A DNA stretch of 64,000 nucleotides, from NCBI RefSeq assembly GCF_001426405.1, contig NZ_LMEP01000006.1, positions 68,876-132,875 of the forward strand. The letters are read 5' to 3'. The DNA is from Streptomyces sp. Root1304 (lineage in GTDB: Bacteria; Actinomycetota; Actinomycetes; Streptomycetales; Streptomycetaceae). A program made the position numbers and the translations under genes. The first letter of the stretch is position 1; each line of letters opens with the position of its first letter. Below are positions 27,843 through 36,158 of this stretch, one piece after another. The notes beneath the pieces were generated by a model. It searched no databases. It worked only from the letters and a program-made list of their open reading frames with translations, and was not told the DNA's origin.

Positions 27843-27864
27843 TCACTTTCCAGCTGAAGAGTGA
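27843..27864. promoter_or_regulatory. imperfect 22-bp dyad in merR/permease intergenic region
   Basis: TCACT and AGTGA half-sites surround a CAGCTG core; 18 of 22 bases obey two-fold symmetry. The length and the centred palindrome suit a MerR-family operator between the promoter elements of a divergent pair. Confidence 0.5.
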
Positions 27865-27869
27865 CACTA

Positions 27870-27891
27870 TCGAATGGAGGTGTCCATTCGA
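27870..27891. promoter_or_regulatory. perfect 9-4-9 inverted repeat upstream of merR
   Basis: TCGAATGGA, GGTG, TCCATTCGA form a perfect inverted repeat five bases after the first dyad and 50 bases before the merR start. It may be a second operator or a leader-RNA hairpin. Confidence 0.55.
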
Positions 27892-27940
27892 GCCCCTGGG
27901 AGACTGCTCACACACGGAACAGCTTCGAGCGAGAGTGCCC

Positions 27941-28621
27941 ATGAAGATCTCTGACCTGAGCCGTCTGTCCGGAACGCCGGTCGGAACGATCAAGTACTAC
28001 CTGCGGGAAGGCCTGCTGCCCCCCGGCCGGCCGCTCGGAGCCACCCTGACCCTGTACGGCGACGAGCACGTCCAGCGCCTGCGCCTGATCCGCGCCCTGA
28101 CCGCCCGCGGCGGCCTGTCCATCGCCGCCACCCGGGACGTCCTCACGGCGATCGACGAGCCGCTCGACCCGCTCGCCACGCTCGGCGTCGTGCACTACGC
28201 GCTCCCGACCCCGGTCGACGCCACCGAGACGGACGCCGTGGAGGAGCAGGCGCCCCGGGTCGACGAGCTCGTACGCGCCATGGGCTGGGACGTCTCCGCC
28301 GATTCCCCGCACCGCCGCGCGCTCGCCGCGAGCCTCATGGACCTCAGCCGCCTCGGAATCGACTACGGCACCGGGGACCTGGTGCCGTACGCGGAACTGG
28401 CCGCCGCCGCCGCGAAGCTCGACGTCGACCGGCTCGAGGAGCTCGACGACGCCGAGGACCGGCTCAAGCTCGCCGAGCACGCCGCCATCGTCGTCCTCCT
28501 CCTGGAACCGGTCCTGGCCCTGCTGCGTCGTCTCGCGCAGGAGAACGAGACCCGCCGCCGGGCGGCGTGGGCCCGCACGCCCGGAGGGGCGGCCCCGAAC
28601 CCGCCGGCCGACTCCCCCTGA
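27941..28621 (+). CDS. MerR family transcriptional regulator
   Basis: A 226-residue regulator. The N-terminal MerR helix-turn-helix and wing run over residues 1-70: MKISDLSRLSGTPVGTIKYYL, GLLPPGRPLGAT, YGDEHVQRLRLI and GLSIAATRDVL. The usual Arg-Tyr-Tyr (TIRYYE) reads TIKYYL. The C-terminal helical region (about 90-225) lacks the metal-binding cysteines of MerR/CueR and so probably binds an organic ligand or acts by partner contacts. ATG 27941 has only a weak ribosome site; GTG 27935 is possible. It is divergent from the YhgE-type membrane gene, which I infer to be its target. Confidence 0.87.
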   Translation: MKISDLSRLSGTPVGTIKYYLREGLLPPGRPLGATLTLYGDEHVQRLRLIRALTARGGLSIAATRDVLTAIDEPLDPLATLGVVHYALPTPVDATETDAVEEQAPRVDELVRAMGWDVSADSPHRRALAASLMDLSRLGIDYGTGDLVPYAELAAAAAKLDVDRLEELDDAEDRLKLAEHAAIVVLLLEPVLALLRRLAQENETRRRAAWARTPGGAAPNPPADSP

Positions 28622-28747
28622 GTCCCCCGGGGGCGGGGACACCGGGGGCCGCGACCGGCCCCTCAGGGGAGACCCTCGCCCACCCCTCCCCCGAACCCTC
28701 ATTCACACCCCCCGTCCGACAAGGGTCATCCCGCACGATGACGTGGA

Positions 28748-28767
28748 TCGACGCGGGTCGACGCGGG
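28748..28767. repeat. tandem 10-bp repeat upstream of the VOC gene
   Basis: TCGACGCGGG occurs twice head-to-tail, ending 35 bases before the start of the VOC gene. It may be chance in this base composition or a regulator site. Confidence 0.35.
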
Positions 28768-28802
28768 TAGGTTCCGGTCCTTCCTCGTATTACGTTGAGG
28801 AA

Positions 28803-29210
28803 ATGCCGTCCATCGCACTCGTCACCCTCGTCGTCCGTGACTACGACGAGGCCGTCGCCTTCTACACCGACGCCCTCGGCTTCGACCTGGTCGAGGACAC
28901 CGACCGGGGCGGCGGCAACCGCTGGGTCGTGGTCCGTCCGCCCGGCGCCGCCGGGGTCGGCGGCCTCGGGAACGCGGGCCTCCTCCTGGCCCGCGCCAAG
29001 AACGAGAACGAGGAGGCCTCCGTCGGCAACCAGACCGGCGGCCGGGTCGGCTTCTTCCTGCACACCGAGGACTTCGCCCGCGACCACGCCCGGATGACGG
29101 CGGCGGGCGTGAAGTTCATGGAGGAGCCGCGCCACGAGCCGTACGGCTCCGTCGCCGTCTTCGAGGACCTGTACGGCAACCGCTGGGACCTGCTCCAGCC
29201 CGCCGAGTAG
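28803..29210 (+). CDS. VOC (glyoxalase/bleomycin-resistance) family protein
   Basis: A 135-residue protein of two beta-alpha-beta-beta-beta modules. The first begins SIALVTLVVRDYDEAVAFYTDALGF and the second ends PYGSVAVFEDLYGNRWDLLQ, the typical closing Asp-x-x-Gly-Asn-x-x-x-Leu of the fold. The candidate metal Glu is in FEDLYGN, but I cannot place a full His/Glu metal triad, so it may be a catalytic member or a binding protein. ATG 28803 has GTTGAGGAA directly upstream. The following hairpin at 29256 may end its transcript. Confidence 0.85.
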   Translation: MPSIALVTLVVRDYDEAVAFYTDALGFDLVEDTDRGGGNRWVVVRPPGAAGVGGLGNAGLLLARAKNENEEASVGNQTGGRVGFFLHTEDFARDHARMTAAGVKFMEEPRHEPYGSVAVFEDLYGNRWDLLQPAE

Positions 29211-29251
29211 GCCCCGGGAAAAACCGCTGTCGCCCGCGCGGCTCCGCTCCC

Positions 29252-29257
29252 TACACT
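29252..29257 (+). promoter_or_regulatory. possible -10 element before the EF-G-like gene leader
   Basis: TACACT matches TAnnnT and would start transcription just inside the left arm of the following hairpin, about 50 bases before a leader ORF. No convincing -35 sequence is at 17-base spacing, so the call is weak. Confidence 0.35.
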
Positions 29258-29295
29258 CGCGGCACGGCGCACCGACCGGTGTGCCGTGCCGCGAG
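29256..29295 (+). terminator. 19-bp hairpin between VOC and EF-G-like genes
   Basis: Arms 29256-29274 and 29277-29295 pair over 19 bp with a single G-U position and a tight loop. It lies 46 bases after the VOC stop and 22 bases before a leader ORF, so it is either the VOC terminator or an attenuator at the 5' end of the EF-G-like transcript. Confidence 0.6.
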
Positions 29296-29317
29296 TGACG
29301 ACCGAGGAGAGCCGACC

Positions 29318-29404
29318 GTGCGTACGCGCCGCTTCGACGTGATCCTCGCCTCTCGCCCCGGCCGGTGGCGGCTGCGCGCCCGCCATCGCCGACCCGTGAC
29401 GTAA
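29318..29404 (+). CDS. 28-codon leader ORF upstream of the EF-G-like gene
   Basis: A GTG preceded by GAGGAGAGCCGACC opens a 28-codon frame ending in TAA at 29402-29404. The encoded peptide begins [17 protein letters not shown] and is strongly Arg-rich (9 Arg in 28). The stop lies 70 bases before the EF-G-like start. A strong ribosome site, short length and position behind a 19-bp hairpin fit a regulatory leader peptide, where ribosome stalling or translation rate would set downstream expression. It could also be a chance frame; conservation in related genomes would decide. Confidence 0.45.
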   Translation: MRTRRFDVILASRPGRWRLRARHRRPVT

Positions 29405-29474
29405 CGCCTCTTCCGAGCGCCGTCCGGGCATCGCGCTGCCCTGTTCTCCACGCAGCAGCGAAAGGCACGACACC

Positions 29475-31502
29475 GTGCGTACCCAGCCCCAGCCCCTCAC
29501 CGCCCGCGTCCGCAACCTCGGCATCCTCGCCCACGTCGACGCGGGCAAGACCACCGTCACCGAGCGGTTCCTCTACCTCACCGGCGCCACCCACAAGCGC
29601 GGCGAGGTCCACGACGGCACCACCGTCACGGACTTCGACCCGCAGGAGCGCGACCGGGGCATCACGATCTTCGCCGCGGCCGTCAGCTGTGACTGGGCCG
29701 GGCACCGGATCAACCTCATCGACACGCCCGGTCACGTCGACTTCTCCGACGAGGTCGAGCGTTCGCTGCGCGTCCTCGACGGCGCCGTCGCCGTCTTCGA
29801 CGCCGTCGCGGGCGTCGAGCCGCAGAGCGAGACGGTGTGGCGGCAGGCCGACCGGCACGGCGTCCCGCGCCTCGCGTTCGTCAACAAGATGGACCGGGCG
29901 GGCGCCGACCTCGACGCCGCCGTGGAGTCGATCCGCACCCGCCTGGGCGCGGTCCCGCTCCCCGTCCAGCTGCCCATCGGCCGCGAGGACGGTTTCACCG
30001 GCGTCGTGGATCTGGTCGGGATGCGGGCGTACGTGTGGGCCGACGGCGCCGGCACGTACACCGAAGGGCCGGTCCCGGACGCCCTCCTGGACGAGGCCCG
30101 GCATCGCAGGCGGCGCCTTGAGGAGTCGGTGGCGGAGCTGCATCCCGGCGCCCTGGAGGAGTTCTGCGCGCACGCGGAACTCTCCCCGGGGACGCTGACG
30201 GGCGCGCTCCGCGACCTCACCCTCTCGGGTGACGCGGTGGTCGTGCTCTGTGGTTCGGCGTACCGCGACCGGGGTGTCGAGCCGCTGCTCGACGCCGTCG
30301 TCGCCTACCTACCGGCTCCCTCGGACATGCCTCCGGTGCGTGGGGAGGTCCCGGCGGACCCGACGGCGCCGTTCACCGCGCTCGCGTTCAAGGTGAGCGC
30401 GACCGCCACCGGCCGCATGACCTACGTCCGCGTCTACGCGGGCACGATCGGAAAGGGGGACACCGTGCTCGACACCACCGCCGGGCGCACCGAGCGCGTC
30501 GCCCGCATCCTGCGGGTGCAGGCGGACCGGGCGACCGAGGTGGACGTGGCGCGCGCCGGGGACATCGTCGCCGTCGTGGGGCCGAAGGGCGCCCGCGCCG
30601 GTTCGACCCTCTGTGCCCCGGACGCGCCCGTCGTCCTCGAACCGCCGACGACCGCCGACCCGGTGGTCTCGGTCTCGGTGGAGGCGCGGCGGAGCGCGGA
30701 CACCGGCCGGCTCGCGACGGCGCTCGCCCGGCTGTCCGAGGAGGACCCCTCGCTGGTCGTGCGGTCCGACCCGGAGACGGGCCAGACGGTCCTGTCGGGG
30801 CTCGGCGAACTGCACCTGGAGGTCGCGGTGGAGAAGCTGCGCCGCGACCGGGGGCTGGAAGTCGCCGTCGGGCGTCCCCGGGTCGCGTACCGGGAGACGG
30901 TGGCGAAGGGTGTCACCGGACTGCTCCACCGTCATGTCAAACAGGACGGCGGCGCGGGCCAGTTCGCCCATGTCGTCATCGACGTCGAACCGGTGCCGGA
31001 GGGCGAGGAGTTCGTCTTCGCCTCGGCGGTCACGGGCGGCCGGGTTCCGCAGGAGTACGTCCGCGCGGTCGAGGCCGGCTGCCGTGACGCGCTCGTCGAG
31101 GGCCCGCTCGGCGGGCACCCGGTGACGGGTGTCCGGGTCACGCTCACGGACGGCGCCACGCATCCGAAGGACTCCTCGGAGATGGCGTTCCGCACGGCGG
31201 GCCGCTTCGCCCTGCGCGAGGCGCTCCGCGCGAGCGCCATGACGCTCCTGGAGCCGGTGGCCGACGTCACGGTCACCGTCCCCGCGGAGTCCGTCGGCGC
31301 GGTCCTCGGCGACCTCGCGGCGCGCCGGGGCCGGGTCACGGACCAGACGACCCGCTCGGGTACGGCGGTGGTGGAGGCGACGGTGCCGCTGGCCGAACTC
31401 TTCGGCTACGCGTCCCGGCTGCGCGGCCGCACCCAGGGCCGGGGCACGTTCACCACCCGCCCGGCGGGCTACGCCCCCGCCCCGCAGGGCCGCACGGAGT
31501 GA
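29475..31502 (+). CDS. EF-G-like translational GTPase (paralogue)
   Basis: A 675-residue GTPase of the EF-G/ribosome-protection family. GTP motifs are HVDAGKTT (about 20-27), ERDRGITI (switch I), DTPGH and NKMD. Domains II to V follow, with [45 protein letters not shown] (domain IV) and [16 protein letters not shown] C-terminal strands. It is slightly shorter than the main FusA (about 700). I call it a second EF-G paralogue of the type that may act in ribosome recycling or drug protection; the main str-operon fusA is not here. GTG 29475 follows AAAGG. A 16-bp hairpin closes the gene. It could be annotated as a Tet-like protection protein, but that is not shown. Confidence 0.85.
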   Translation: MRTQPQPLTARVRNLGILAHVDAGKTTVTERFLYLTGATHKRGEVHDGTTVTDFDPQERDRGITIFAAAVSCDWAGHRINLIDTPGHVDFSDEVERSLRVLDGAVAVFDAVAGVEPQSETVWRQADRHGVPRLAFVNKMDRAGADLDAAVESIRTRLGAVPLPVQLPIGREDGFTGVVDLVGMRAYVWADGAGTYTEGPVPDALLDEARHRRRRLEESVAELHPGALEEFCAHAELSPGTLTGALRDLTLSGDAVVVLCGSAYRDRGVEPLLDAVVAYLPAPSDMPPVRGEVPADPTAPFTALAFKVSATATGRMTYVRVYAGTIGKGDTVLDTTAGRTERVARILRVQADRATEVDVARAGDIVAVVGPKGARAGSTLCAPDAPVVLEPPTTADPVVSVSVEARRSADTGRLATALARLSEEDPSLVVRSDPETGQTVLSGLGELHLEVAVEKLRRDRGLEVAVGRPRVAYRETVAKGVTGLLHRHVKQDGGAGQFAHVVIDVEPVPEGEEFVFASAVTGGRVPQEYVRAVEAGCRDALVEGPLGGHPVTGVRVTLTDGATHPKDSSEMAFRTAGRFALREALRASAMTLLEPVADVTVTVPAESVGAVLGDLAARRGRVTDQTTRSGTAVVEATVPLAELFGYASRLRGRTQGRGTFTTRPAGYAPAPQGRTE

Positions 31503-31507
31503 ACGGA

Positions 31508-31544
31508 GGTGTCCGGGCCGCGGTGACCCCGCGGCCCGGACACC
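31508..31544 (+). terminator. perfect 16-bp hairpin terminator of the EF-G-like gene
   Basis: GGTGTCCGGGCCGCGG (31508-31523) and its exact reverse complement (31529-31544) flank the loop TGACC, five bases after the stop. Confidence 0.8.
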
Positions 31545-31635
31545 GGACCGGATCGACCGGACCGCGGCGCGAACCAAGGCAGCCAACCCCCGCGTCAGGG
31601 AGTTAAGTTGATCGCATCGGACGCGAGGGGTACGA

Positions 31636-31992
31636 GTGACGGACCAACAAGACCTGCTGTACCGCGTGGAGTCGGACCCGGCCTGGAACACGGCCGCGGC
31701 CGGCACCGCGCGGGTCGGCCTGCACCCGGACGAGACGGCGCCCGAGGTCATCGTGGTGAGCGGTCCGTGCCCGCGCTGCCGCCATGAGACCGTGCACGCC
31801 GAGCCGCTCGTCGCGTACGCCGACGCGCTCGCCCGCACCGGCCTGCTGGCCCGCCTGCTGCTCCGCCGGGCCGCCGAGGCGGGCTCGCGGGACGTCGAGG
31901 TCATCTGCGCCTGCTCCGCCACCCACCCCGAGGCCGGGGAGCACAAGGGGTGCGGGGCCTCCTGGGTGCTGCACGTGGAGTGGGGCGTCTGA
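31636..31992 (+). CDS. small zinc-ribbon-like hypothetical protein
   Basis: A 118-residue cytosolic protein. The N-terminal half carries PEVIVVSGPCPRCRHETVHAE-type strands with a CPRC pair (about residues 45-48), and the C-terminal half has a second Cys group in VICACSATHPEAGEHKGCGASW, so a zinc ribbon is likely. Family is unknown. GTG 31636 follows GAGGGG. The stop TGA overlaps the next gene's ATG as TGATG, so the two are translationally coupled and should act together. Confidence 0.7.
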   Translation: MTDQQDLLYRVESDPAWNTAAAGTARVGLHPDETAPEVIVVSGPCPRCRHETVHAEPLVAYADALARTGLLARLLLRRAAEAGSRDVEVICACSATHPEAGEHKGCGASWVLHVEWGV

Positions 31993-32615
31993 TGGCGATC
32001 CGCGTCACGGCCGGTACGCCCAGTACGCCGGCCGGCCGCGCCCGGGCCGAGGAGTCCCGGGGGCTGCTGGAGGGCGAGCTCGCCCGGGTCCGCGCCCAGG
32101 CCGAGAACTGGCGCAACGGCCTCGCCGCCCTCCTCGGCCTGCTGACGGCGGTCGGGATCGTCAAGGGGCCCGACACCCTCCAGGGCCTGTCCGGCGGCGC
32201 GCGCGGCACGGTGGGCGTGCTCCTGCTGGGCGGACTGCTGCTCTCCGCGGGCGGGGCCTTCTTCGCGATGCGGGCGGCGTTCGGGCTGCCGCGCCGCCGC
32301 GTGGCCGACGCCTCGCTGGAGGAACTGCTCACCAGGGAGCGGCTGACCGTGCGCCGGGCGGTACGGGACCTGCGGCGGGCCGTCGTGGCGGGGTTCCTGG
32401 CGCTGGCCATGGTCACCGCGGGGATCGGTCTGACCTGGTACGGCCCCCGGCCCGGGAATCCGGGGGTGCTGATCGTGCAGACCGACGGGAGCGTGCTGTG
32501 CGGCACGCTCACCGGGCTCGACGCCAAGGGGGCGCGGTTGCGGGTCAAGGACGTGGAACGACGGGTGCCGTCGGGCCGGATCGGGTCGGCGAAGTCGGTG
32601 GAGAGCTGCCCCTAG
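31992..32615 (+). CDS. membrane protein coupled to the zinc-ribbon gene
   Basis: A 207-residue protein of unknown family. After a charged N-terminus (ARAEESRGLLEGELARVRAQAENW, probably helical) come three hydrophobic segments, about 45-60, 72-95 and 128-149, and a soluble C-terminal tail with IVQTDGSVLCGTLTGLDAKG. The ATG overlaps the previous stop as TGATG, which implies co-translation. With its partner it looks like a small membrane-anchored two-protein unit; nothing in the sequence reveals a ligand. Confidence 0.65.
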   Translation: MAIRVTAGTPSTPAGRARAEESRGLLEGELARVRAQAENWRNGLAALLGLLTAVGIVKGPDTLQGLSGGARGTVGVLLLGGLLLSAGGAFFAMRAAFGLPRRRVADASLEELLTRERLTVRRAVRDLRRAVVAGFLALAMVTAGIGLTWYGPRPGNPGVLIVQTDGSVLCGTLTGLDAKGARLRVKDVERRVPSGRIGSAKSVESCP

Positions 32616-32650
32616 GGACTGTCGTCCCCTGGGGAGCACCCGGCCGTCGG

Positions 32651-33490
32651 TCAGAGGCGGGTCGCGGTGCGGACGAGGTCGGCGACGGCTCGGGATCTGC
32701 TGTGGGGCGGCCAGGCGATGACGGTCGTGACGGCCGGTGCGTCCGGTACCGGTACCGTCGCGTGGTCGTCGCCCAGGTGGGCGCGGAGGGACTCGGGCAC
32801 GAGCGCGCAGGCCCGTCCGAGCGCGATCAGCTGGAACAGCTGGGTGTGGTCGCGCACCTGGGGGCCGGGGCCGTCGGGGAAGACCCCACCCGGTCGGGGC
32901 CAGCGCGGCAGGGGCAGGTCCGTGAGGGCGGTGACCTCGGCCGTCGACACATGGGGCCGGCCGGCCAGGGGGTGCCCCGCGGGCAGGACCACGACCTGTT
33001 GTTCGGTGCGCAGTTCCTCGGTGTCGAGTCCGGCCGTCGTGTCGAAGGGCCGCTGGAGCAGAGCGACGTCGGCGCGCCCGTCGCGCAGCAGCCCTTCCTG
33101 CTCGCCGGGCCCGCACAGCACCACCTCGACGGCGACCGCGCCGGGTTCGGCGGCGTAGGCGTCCAGCAGCTTCGACAGCAGTTCGCGGGAGGCTCCGGCC
33201 TTCGTGGCCAGCACCACTCCGGGTGGTCCTGCGGCGGCGCGGCGGGTGCGGCGCTCGGCGGCTTCGACCGCGAGGAGTGCGGCCCGGGCCTCCCGCAGCA
33301 GCACCGATCCGGCCTCGGTGAGGGTGACCGCGCGAGCCGTGCGGTGCAGCAGCACCACTCCGAGCCGCCGTTCGAGCTGCTGGATCGCCCGCGACAGCGG
33401 GGGCTGCGCCATGGCGAGCCGCCGCGCCGCCCGCCCGAAGTGCAACTCCTCCGCGACGGCGACGAAGTACCGCAACTCCCGTGTCTCCAC
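32651..33490 (-). CDS. LysR family transcriptional regulator (divergent from SDR)
   Basis: A 279-residue LysR regulator. The HTH (about 1-60) reads RELRYFVAVAEELHFGRAARRL and AMAQPPLSRAIQQLERRLGVVLL; the co-inducer domain spans about 90-279 with DVALLQRPFDTTAGLDTEELRTE-type strands. It is divergent from an SDR gene, with a near-symmetric T-N11-A site between them, the classical LysR layout in which it controls both itself and the SDR. GTG 33490 (ETRELRYF) has GAGG upstream; a longer frame to 33547 lacks support. Confidence 0.87.
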   Translation of the reverse strand: METRELRYFVAVAEELHFGRAARRLAMAQPPLSRAIQQLERRLGVVLLHRTARAVTLTEAGSVLLREARAALLAVEAAERRTRRAAAGPPGVVLATKAGASRELLSKLLDAYAAEPGAVAVEVVLCGPGEQEGLLRDGRADVALLQRPFDTTAGLDTEELRTEQQVVVLPAGHPLAGRPHVSTAEVTALTDLPLPRWPRPGGVFPDGPGPQVRDHTQLFQLIALGRACALVPESLRAHLGDDHATVPVPDAPAVTTVIAWPPHSRSRAVADLVRTATRL

Positions 33491-33519
33491 CGCCTCATCG
33501 TATCCGGCGCTCACCAGGG

Positions 33520-33540
33520 CCGATATCCGTACGGTATCGG
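33520..33540. promoter_or_regulatory. LysR-type T-N11-A dyad between lysR and SDR
   Basis: CCGATA and TATCGG flank TCCGTACGG; inside, T-N11-A (TATCCGTACGGTA) fits the LysR box. It sits 30 bases from the LysR start and 56 bases from the SDR start. Confidence 0.5.
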
Positions 33541-33595
33541 CGCCCACCCAGTCGGTCTTGGACGTCCGGCCCGGGTCCGCACGACGCTGGACGAC

Positions 33596-34321
33596 ATGAG
33601 TGAACAGACGATCGCGCTGGTGACCGGTGCGAACAAGGGAATCGGATACGAGATCGCGGCGGGCCTGGGCGCCCTCGGCTGGCGCGTCGGCGTGGGCGCC
33701 CGGGACCGGCGGCGCCGCGACGCCGCGGTGGAGAAGCTGCGGGCGGCCGGGACCGACGCGTTCGGCGTTCCGCTGGACGTGGCGGACGACGCGAGCGTGG
33801 CCGCCGCGGCCGAACTGGTCGCCGACCGTGCCGGAGGGCTCGACGTCCTGGTCAACAACGCCGCGATCACCGGCGGCATGCCGCAGACGCCCACCACGGT
33901 CGATCCCGCGACCGTGCGGGAGGTCGTGGAGACGAACGTGATCGGGGTCGTCCGCGTCACCAACGCGATGCTGCCCCTGCTGCGCGCGTCGGCCTCGCCG
34001 CGGATCGTGAACATGTCGAGCAGCGTCGGCTCGCTCGCCCTGCAGACCACGCCCGGCGTCGACATGGGCGTGGTCCCCGTCGCGTACCTGGCGTCCAAGA
34101 CCTTCCTGAACGCCGTCACCGTGCAGTACGCCAAGGAGCTGGGCGGCACGGGCATCCTCGTCAACTCCGGCTGCCCCGGCTTCACCGCCACCGACCTCAA
34201 CGCCTTCCAGGGCGTCCGCACGCCCCGGCAGGGCGCGGCCGTCGCGATCCGCCTCGCGACCCTGCCCGCCGACGGGCCGACCGGCGGATTCTTCGACGAC
34301 GGTGGTTCAGTTCCCTGGTGA
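33596..34321 (+). CDS. short-chain dehydrogenase/reductase, carbonyl reductase-like
   Basis: A 241-residue Rossmann oxidoreductase. The dinucleotide motif is VTGANKGIGYE, NNAA follows in VLVNNAAITGG, and the catalytic Ser is in VNMSSSVGS with Tyr-x-x-x-Lys in YLASKTFLNAV. The NKGIGYE start resembles carbonyl-reductase-like SDRs, which prefer NADPH. Substrate is unknown. ATG 33596 has no strong ribosome site. It is divergent from a LysR gene, its probable regulator, and its last 15 bases overlap the convergent metallopeptidase gene. Confidence 0.88.
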   Translation: MSEQTIALVTGANKGIGYEIAAGLGALGWRVGVGARDRRRRDAAVEKLRAAGTDAFGVPLDVADDASVAAAAELVADRAGGLDVLVNNAAITGGMPQTPTTVDPATVREVVETNVIGVVRVTNAMLPLLRASASPRIVNMSSSVGSLALQTTPGVDMGVVPVAYLASKTFLNAVTVQYAKELGGTGILVNSGCPGFTATDLNAFQGVRTPRQGAAVAIRLATLPADGPTGGFFDDGGSVPW

Positions 34322-35491
34322 CGGGTCCGTCGGTCCCTGGAGGTTGGCCGTCCAGCGGGCGTCGGGGACGACTCCTCGCCGGTGGAGGTCGAGGATCAGG
34401 GGGGCGGTCTGCTCCCAGAGGATGTCCACGATCTCCTGGATCGCCGCACCCAGCTCCAGGAGGGGCGCCGCGTTCTCTTCGAGGCGTGCCTGCGTGTGGG
34501 TGCGCACGAGGTCGCGCCGGAGTTCGGCCGGCGGATGGGTCGGGGACTGGGGGCGCGGCGCGTTCGTCCCCGTCACCAGCAGGGGCACGGCCCGGTCGAG
34601 GACCTCGCAGGCGGAGAAGAACAGTTCGACGCCCGCGTGGGCCAGCGCCGCACCGTGGTTCCTGTACATGGCCTCCAGGCACAGGTTCCAGCCGAGGAGA
34701 TCGGCCACGACCTCCTGCTCCCACTTCCAGCCGACCTCGGTGACCTCGCCCTCCTCCGTCCCCAGCAGGCGACGCGGGGACTGCCGGTCGGCCACGTGCT
34801 CGGCCATGACGTGGCCGTACTCGTGGCCGAGGACGAAGAGCTCCATCCCGTCCCGGAGGATGCCGCCCATGGTGGCGACGGCTTCCGGGGGGAAGTACTG
34901 GGGCGCCGCGCTCGGCCGGCCCTCCAGGAGGTAGCCGAGCACGACCTCACGGAAGCGGCGCACGGCCTCCGGGGACTCCCGCACGTGACTCCGCACCCTG
35001 TCGATGTCCACGGAGAACGCGATCCCGCCGTCCTCGGCGTCCTCGTAGGGCATGGCCAGGGCCACGGCTTTGCTGAACAGGTTGGCGAAGTTGAGGAGTT
35101 CGTCCTCGAAGACGACCAGGTGCGTCTGCGAGCCGGGGGCGAGCAGCGTCAGGGCGTTGATCTCGCCCGTGGCCATCATCCCCAGCACGGGTCGGGGGAA
35201 GGAGCCGTCGAAGGATGCCTCCAGCTGGTCGGCGAGCATGTGGATCACCATGTATCCCCCCGGGTGCTCGTCGGGACCCCGGGGCGGCCAGTGCGCCTGC
35301 CCCGCTGCCCCGAGCTCGACGACCTGGCGCACCTTCTCCTCCGAGAAGCCGAACGCCCCCTTCCCGGCCTCCACGAGGAACCCCTCCCAGCGCTCCCCCG
35401 CCACGGTCCTCCCGCCGCGCGCCTGGGCGATCTGCGCCTGGAGCTCCCACAGAAAGGCCCGTGCCCTGACCTCGTCCGTCTCCGCCGTCAT
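34307..35491 (-). CDS. HExxH metallopeptidase-like protein
   Basis: A 394-residue cytosolic protein of no named family. A gluzincin-type zinc site is visible: HEYGHVMAEH around residue 225 and, downstream, WEQEVVADLLGWNL supplying the third ligand Glu and the AD motif. There is no signal peptide or transmembrane segment. The N-terminal 200 residues look mixed alpha/beta (GFLVEAGKGAFGFSEEKVRQ, VFEDELLNFANLF). It is probably a protease or peptidase, but the target is unknown; the HExxH could also bind metal structurally. ATG 35491 follows GGGGGAAC. Its 3' end overlaps the SDR by 15 bases. Confidence 0.7.
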   Translation of the reverse strand: MTAETDEVRARAFLWELQAQIAQARGGRTVAGERWEGFLVEAGKGAFGFSEEKVRQVVELGAAGQAHWPPRGPDEHPGGYMVIHMLADQLEASFDGSFPRPVLGMMATGEINALTLLAPGSQTHLVVFEDELLNFANLFSKAVALAMPYEDAEDGGIAFSVDIDRVRSHVRESPEAVRRFREVVLGYLLEGRPSAAPQYFPPEAVATMGGILRDGMELFVLGHEYGHVMAEHVADRQSPRRLLGTEEGEVTEVGWKWEQEVVADLLGWNLCLEAMYRNHGAALAHAGVELFFSACEVLDRAVPLLVTGTNAPRPQSPTHPPAELRRDLVRTHTQARLEENAAPLLELGAAIQEIVDILWEQTAPLILDLHRRGVVPDARWTANLQGPTDPSPGN

Positions 35492-35550
35492 GATGCCGTT
35501 CCCCCGTTCCGTTCAATTGCCTTCAGTCTGACGGCAGTCGGACGGTCGCG

Positions 35551-36009
35551 TCAGCGAATCGGCTCCGCCCCGAGGTCGAGTTCCGCCCGTACGGTCTTCC
35601 CGACCGGCACCCGGTCGAGCACCTCCCACCGGGTGGCCAGCGCCGCCACGAGCAGCAGGCCGCGCCCGCCCTCGTCGAGGGGGCGCGGTGCGGCCGGCGC
35701 CCCGCCGGGCGGCCGGCGCTCGCCCCGGGTGTCGGAGACCTCGACGCGGAGCAGCACGCCCGGCGTGTACGTCAGCCGCAGTTCGCAGTCGCGGCCGGGC
35801 ACCCGGCCGTGGGTGACGGCGTTGGCGGCGAGTTCGGCGACGAGGAGTCCGACGGTGTCGGAGGCCTCGGAGCCGTACGGGAGCCCCCAGCGGTGCAGTT
35901 GGTGCTGGGCGAGCCGGCGGGCGAGCCGCGCACCGCGCGGGGTCGAGCTGAAGCGCTGCGCGAACACACGTACGGTGACGGGCGCTTCGCGGGTCACAGG
36001 GGAGGTCAT
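35551..36009 (-). CDS. HATPase_c domain protein (RsbW-like, DUF397-system partner)
   Basis: A 152-residue ATP-binding protein of the anti-sigma/RsbW class. The N-box is LLVAELAANAVTHGR, the G1 box is VEVSDTRGE and the G2 box is DEGGRGLLLVAAL. No H-box or sensor is present. In Streptomyces such genes sit beside an HTH-DUF5753 regulator and a DUF397 gene, as here (divergent, 149 bases apart). Role in the trio is not established; kinase action on an anti-anti-sigma factor is only a family analogy. ATG 36009 gives the best fit; longer starts to 36117 are unlikely. Confidence 0.82.
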   Translation of the reverse strand: MTSPVTREAPVTVRVFAQRFSSTPRGARLARRLAQHQLHRWGLPYGSEASDTVGLLVAELAANAVTHGRVPGRDCELRLTYTPGVLLRVEVSDTRGERRPPGGAPAAPRPLDEGGRGLLLVAALATRWEVLDRVPVGKTVRAELDLGAEPIR

Positions 36010-36158
36010 GAGGCCAATGTGGCGCCGCCCGGAGCCTGTTGCCAGGTCAGAAACCCGTACGCTGCCGCACCGTACGGGTTCACAGTCTGGACAGTACCGG
36101 TCACCGCCCGTGAGCATGGGTCCGTTACTGCGAGTGCACGGGTGCGGGAGGTGGCCGG

